Source of the DNA: Pseudomonadota bacterium
GTDB lineage: Bacteria; Pseudomonadota; Gammaproteobacteria; Pseudomonadales; Pseudohongiellaceae
Reading direction: 5' to 3'
NCBI GenBank assembly: GCA_022563075.1
Contig: JADFOC010000074.1
Coordinates: 1-8,793, forward strand
Length of the DNA stretch: 8,793 nucleotides
Made by a program: the position numbers and the translations under genes. The notes beneath the pieces were generated by a model. It ran no database searches, was not told the DNA's origin, and was given only the letters and a program-made list of their open reading frames with translations. This document shows, piece by piece, positions 7,151 to 8,793 of the stretch (positions are counted from its first letter, which is position 1; each line of letters opens with the position of its first letter).

Positions 7151-7611
7151 CAAATAGACGAGTCGTTCCATGGGCGCTCTGCATGCTTGGAGTGCTACTC
7201 CTCGGTATGCAGTCAGTATCGGGACAGGTTGTGGAACCAGATGAGCATGGTTTCATGATCGCCAGCCCAGCACAGCAGAAGCCTGCCGAAGGCAGTCGGT
7301 CGGTAGCCATTTACGGGGATTCCAGTAAACCGGGGCTCTACGTCATCCAGATCACCTTCGCTCCCGGTCGCGGAAGCCGCCCCCATTTTCACGATCAGGC
7401 TCGATACATTACCGTGTTAAAAGGAACCTGGTGGGTGTCCACGGGCCCTGCTGCCGACGTCTACGATCCCGACAACATGCAGCGTGTGGAGCAAGGTACA
7501 TTCATCTATGAACCACCCTTCGGCCATCACTACGACATGGCCAAGGATGAAGAGGTAACCGTTCAGATCACCGGCATGGGTCCGGTGATCACTACTTCGA
7601 TTCCGCAGTGA
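7147..7611 (+). CDS. Secreted single-domain cupin protein
   Basis: This 154-residue protein has an N-terminal signal peptide (positive NRR, hydrophobic core, probable cleavage at VSG-Q near residue 26/27), so it should act in the periplasm. A single cupin fold is indicated by motif 1, PHFHDQARYITVLKGTWWV, with His80 and His82. Motif 2 is GTFIYEPPFGHHYDMAKDEE with His127/His128. The usual motif-1 Glu is absent: the expected position holds Arg86/Tyr87. Metal binding by the three histidines is likely but the set of ligands is not standard. The gene follows the second quinoprotein gene by 110 bp without a terminator, so an operon is likely. A role in handling the dehydrogenase product or metal supply is inference. 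The exact cupin enzyme class cannot be named. Confidence 0.82.
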   Translation: MTNRRVVPWALCMLGVLLLGMQSVSGQVVEPDEHGFMIASPAQQKPAEGSRSVAIYGDSSKPGLYVIQITFAPGRGSRPHFHDQARYITVLKGTWWVSTGPAADVYDPDNMQRVEQGTFIYEPPFGHHYDMAKDEEVTVQITGMGPVITTSIPQ

Positions 7612-7628
7612 ATTTGCTGCTGCAAATT
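7611..7628. other. Short hairpin between the convergent cupin and SGNH genes
   Basis: AATTTGC at 7611-7617 pairs with GCAAATT at 7622-7628 around a 4-nt loop, starting at the last base of the cupin stop. It lies between convergent genes, but it is AT-rich and has no T-run on either side, so it would be at best a weak terminator. Confidence 0.25.
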
Positions 7629-7689
7629 AACGCGATCCGCGGGAATCTATCTTAAGGGGTATGCTCCCTCTCTCTCGATTTATTAAAGG

Positions 7690-8745
7690 CTATTTGAAAA
7701 GATCTAAATCGATAGCATCGGCCATGGCTTGGTAGCCAATATCGTTGGGGTGCAGGTTATCTTCGGTGAACGCTGGCAAGATGCGTGATGGATTGTCCGG
7801 GTCCTGCACCGCTTTTTCGAAATCGATAACACCATCGAAGGCACCGCTATTGCGAATGAAATCGTTGATGGCTTGTCGCACTATTTCACCGGCAGGCGTG
7901 AAATAGGCGGCACCCTCATAGGGGGTGAGGGTGGCGCCGATGATCTTAATGCCTCGGGCGTGAGCTCTGCTGATGAGCTGCTGGTAGCCGGCGATGACTT
8001 CAGCGGCGGAAACCCTGTTGGCGGCACTGGACTTCATGCCGAGGTCATTGATTCCTTCCATTAATACCATGTGGCTTACATTGCTCAGCGCCAGCACGTC
8101 GCGCTCAAACCTGGCCTGCAAGTTCTGGCCAAACAGTGTATTACCCCCCCTGGTCACCTGATTACCGCTAATCCCGGCATTTACCACGGCAAATTTACTG
8201 CTGCTGTTATCCGCCAGTAAGCGTCGTGCGAAATGATTGGGCCAGCGTTGATTGCCGCTGGTGGTGGATCCCCAACCATCGGTAATGGAATCGCCCACCA
8301 TGGCGATGGCCGTTACCGGGCTGTCGCTCAAAACATCGATGGCGGTCAATAGACTCCAGGCCGGGGTTTCTGAGTCTACCGGCAAATCAGCGCTGGCTAC
8401 GTGATTACCAGTTGCCGAAACGTAGTTGGTTTGATTGGATAAGGCGTGGGCGGTGATGAAGCCACTTTCCAGCGTGCCTTGCCGGTGCTCGAATGCTATG
8501 CCTCGAAGATCCGCCATGTTGGGCCGGTGGGCTCGGGCAACACGCTCAAGCTGGTGAACAACTGTATTTATGTCTCCTACCAGTCGGCCTTTGCCGAAGG
8601 CCTTGCCCTGGGCAAGGTGTCGGCGCATATAGGATGTCATGAAGGATGGGTTGTAGGCCAACCGGGGAGCCGCCTGAGCGATAGCATTGAAACTTTCCGC
8701 TATATCACCGACTGGGTAGCCTTTGATGACAGGATCGTGCAGCAT
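7690..8745 (-). CDS. GDSL/SGNH hydrolase, N-terminus replaced by foreign sequence (chimeric ORF)
   Basis: Residues from about 97 onward are a secreted-type SGNH esterase/lipase. The GDSITDG block is at 151-157 with nucleophile Ser153. The oxyanion-hole Gly is in NAGISGN (190-195), and the Asn is in GIND (231-234). The catalytic Asp and His are in DNLHP (329-333). The stretch ITAHALSNQTNYVS just upstream (97-110) also fits this family, which normally has a further N-terminal beta domain and a signal peptide. Those are missing. Residues 1 to about 96 instead come from DNA that reads as other genes: antisense to a dehydrogenase fragment (about 8446-8617), then an unrelated minus-strand frame. 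The start at 8745 has no clear ribosome site and the frame is open to the window end. I regard the ORF as a broken or artefactually joined gene; its product, if made, would lack export and part of the fold. Confidence 0.75.
   Translation of the reverse strand: MLHDPVIKGYPVGDIAESFNAIAQAAPRLAYNPSFMTSYMRRHLAQGKAFGKGRLVGDINTVVHQLERVARAHRPNMADLRGIAFEHRQGTLESGFITAHALSNQTNYVSATGNHVASADLPVDSETPAWSLLTAIDVLSDSPVTAIAMVGDSITDGWGSTTSGNQRWPNHFARRLLADNSSSKFAVVNAGISGNQVTRGGNTLFGQNLQARFERDVLALSNVSHMVLMEGINDLGMKSSAANRVSAAEVIAGYQQLISRAHARGIKIIGATLTPYEGAAYFTPAGEIVRQAINDFIRNSGAFDGVIDFEKAVQDPDNPSRILPAFTEDNLHPNDIGYQAMADAIDLDLFK
8446..8617 (+). pseudogene. Fragment of a 3-hydroxyisobutyrate-dehydrogenase-family gene
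   Basis: Read on the plus strand, the frame beginning VGGDEATFQRALPVLE and continuing to HVGPVGSGNTLKLVNN matches the middle of beta-hydroxyacid dehydrogenases. The family signature GxxGxGxxxKxxxN is complete, with the catalytic Lys codon at 8548-8550 and the Asn at 8560-8562. About 57 codons are recognisable, ending near GLALGKV. A stop at 8440 lies just upstream and the Rossmann NAD-binding N-terminus is absent. Downstream the frame stays open to the window end but no longer resembles the family. It is therefore an internal fragment without start or end, lying antisense to the chimeric SGNH ORF. Confidence 0.75.
8601..8617. repeat. 17-bp near-perfect palindrome at a mosaic junction
   Basis: CCTTGCCCTGGGCAAGG has 8-bp arms around a single central base. 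It lies where the dehydrogenase-like reading on the plus strand gives way to the unidentified reading on the minus strand. Confidence 0.7.
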
Positions 8746-8793
8746 TGCGCTGTAGAGCGTACCCTTCAGCCGAAGCTCACGGATTCTGTTGAT
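8605..8793 (-). pseudogene. Unidentified minus-strand coding fragment at the window edge
   Basis: The minus frame is open from the window end and reads INRIRELRLKGTLYSAMLHD, then PVIKGYPVGDIAESFNAIAQ and a stretch up to RRHLAQG. Codon use and the alternation of helical hydrophobic and charged residues look like a real protein. I do not recognise the family. It is fused in frame to antisense dehydrogenase sequence near the palindrome at 8601-8617, so it is the end of a gene cut by a junction, or part of an unrelated segment. The plus strand is also open here, which weakens the strand call. Confidence 0.4.

Noticed and set aside
7611..7628. Hairpin after the cupin as a rho-independent terminator
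   Set aside because: The stem is short and AT-rich and no T-run follows on either strand.
1..8793. CRISPR array, tRNA, rRNA, riboswitch or transposase
   Set aside because: No regularly spaced direct repeats, cloverleaf or rRNA-like sequence, conserved aptamer or transposase motif was seen on reading both strands.

Overview
The window looks like a piece of a gammaproteobacterial (probably marine or other aquatic) genome or metagenome contig. GC content is intermediate, Shine-Dalgarno sites are ordinary, most proteins carry Sec signal peptides, and there is an IS5-type miniature element. The host assignment is inference. Both ends are cut inside open frames.

Layout: (1) 1-1839 (+) is the 3' part of a SulP anion transporter with C-terminal STAS and cyclic-nucleotide-binding domains. 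(2) 1840-2101 is a 262-bp non-autonomous element with perfect 22-bp terminal inverted repeats and a CTAG target duplication. It sits exactly at the SulP stop codon. (3) 2119-2526 (-) is a small secreted protein that resembles the non-catalytic N-terminal domain of some alpha/beta hydrolases. (4) 2729-4750 (+) and 5024-7036 (+) are tandem paralogous secreted PQQ-type quinoprotein dehydrogenases, separated by a strong rho-independent terminator. (5) 7147-7611 (+) is a secreted single-domain cupin, probably co-transcribed with the second dehydrogenase; a possible 30-codon upstream ORF overlaps its start as ATGA. (6) 7690 to about 8448 (-) is most of a GDSL/SGNH hydrolase. (7) From about 8446 to the end the sequence is a mosaic: a short plus-strand fragment of a 3-hydroxyisobutyrate-dehydrogenase-family gene, then an unidentified minus-strand coding fragment. 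The 351-codon minus ORF at 7690-8745 therefore appears to be a chimera rather than a natural gene.

The core of the window is a periplasmic oxidation module: two soluble PQQ beta-propeller dehydrogenases without a cytochrome c domain, plus a cupin. Both dehydrogenases have Asn where E. coli Gcd and methanol dehydrogenases have the catalytic Asp, while the following Asp and the PQQ-contacting Lys are kept. No PQQ synthesis gene, cytochrome partner or regulator is visible. I found no CRISPR array, tRNA, rRNA or transposase. I do not see a clear new defence or mobile system. The points most worth checking are the Asp-to-Asn active-site signature, the precise miniature-element insertion, and the mosaic right end.
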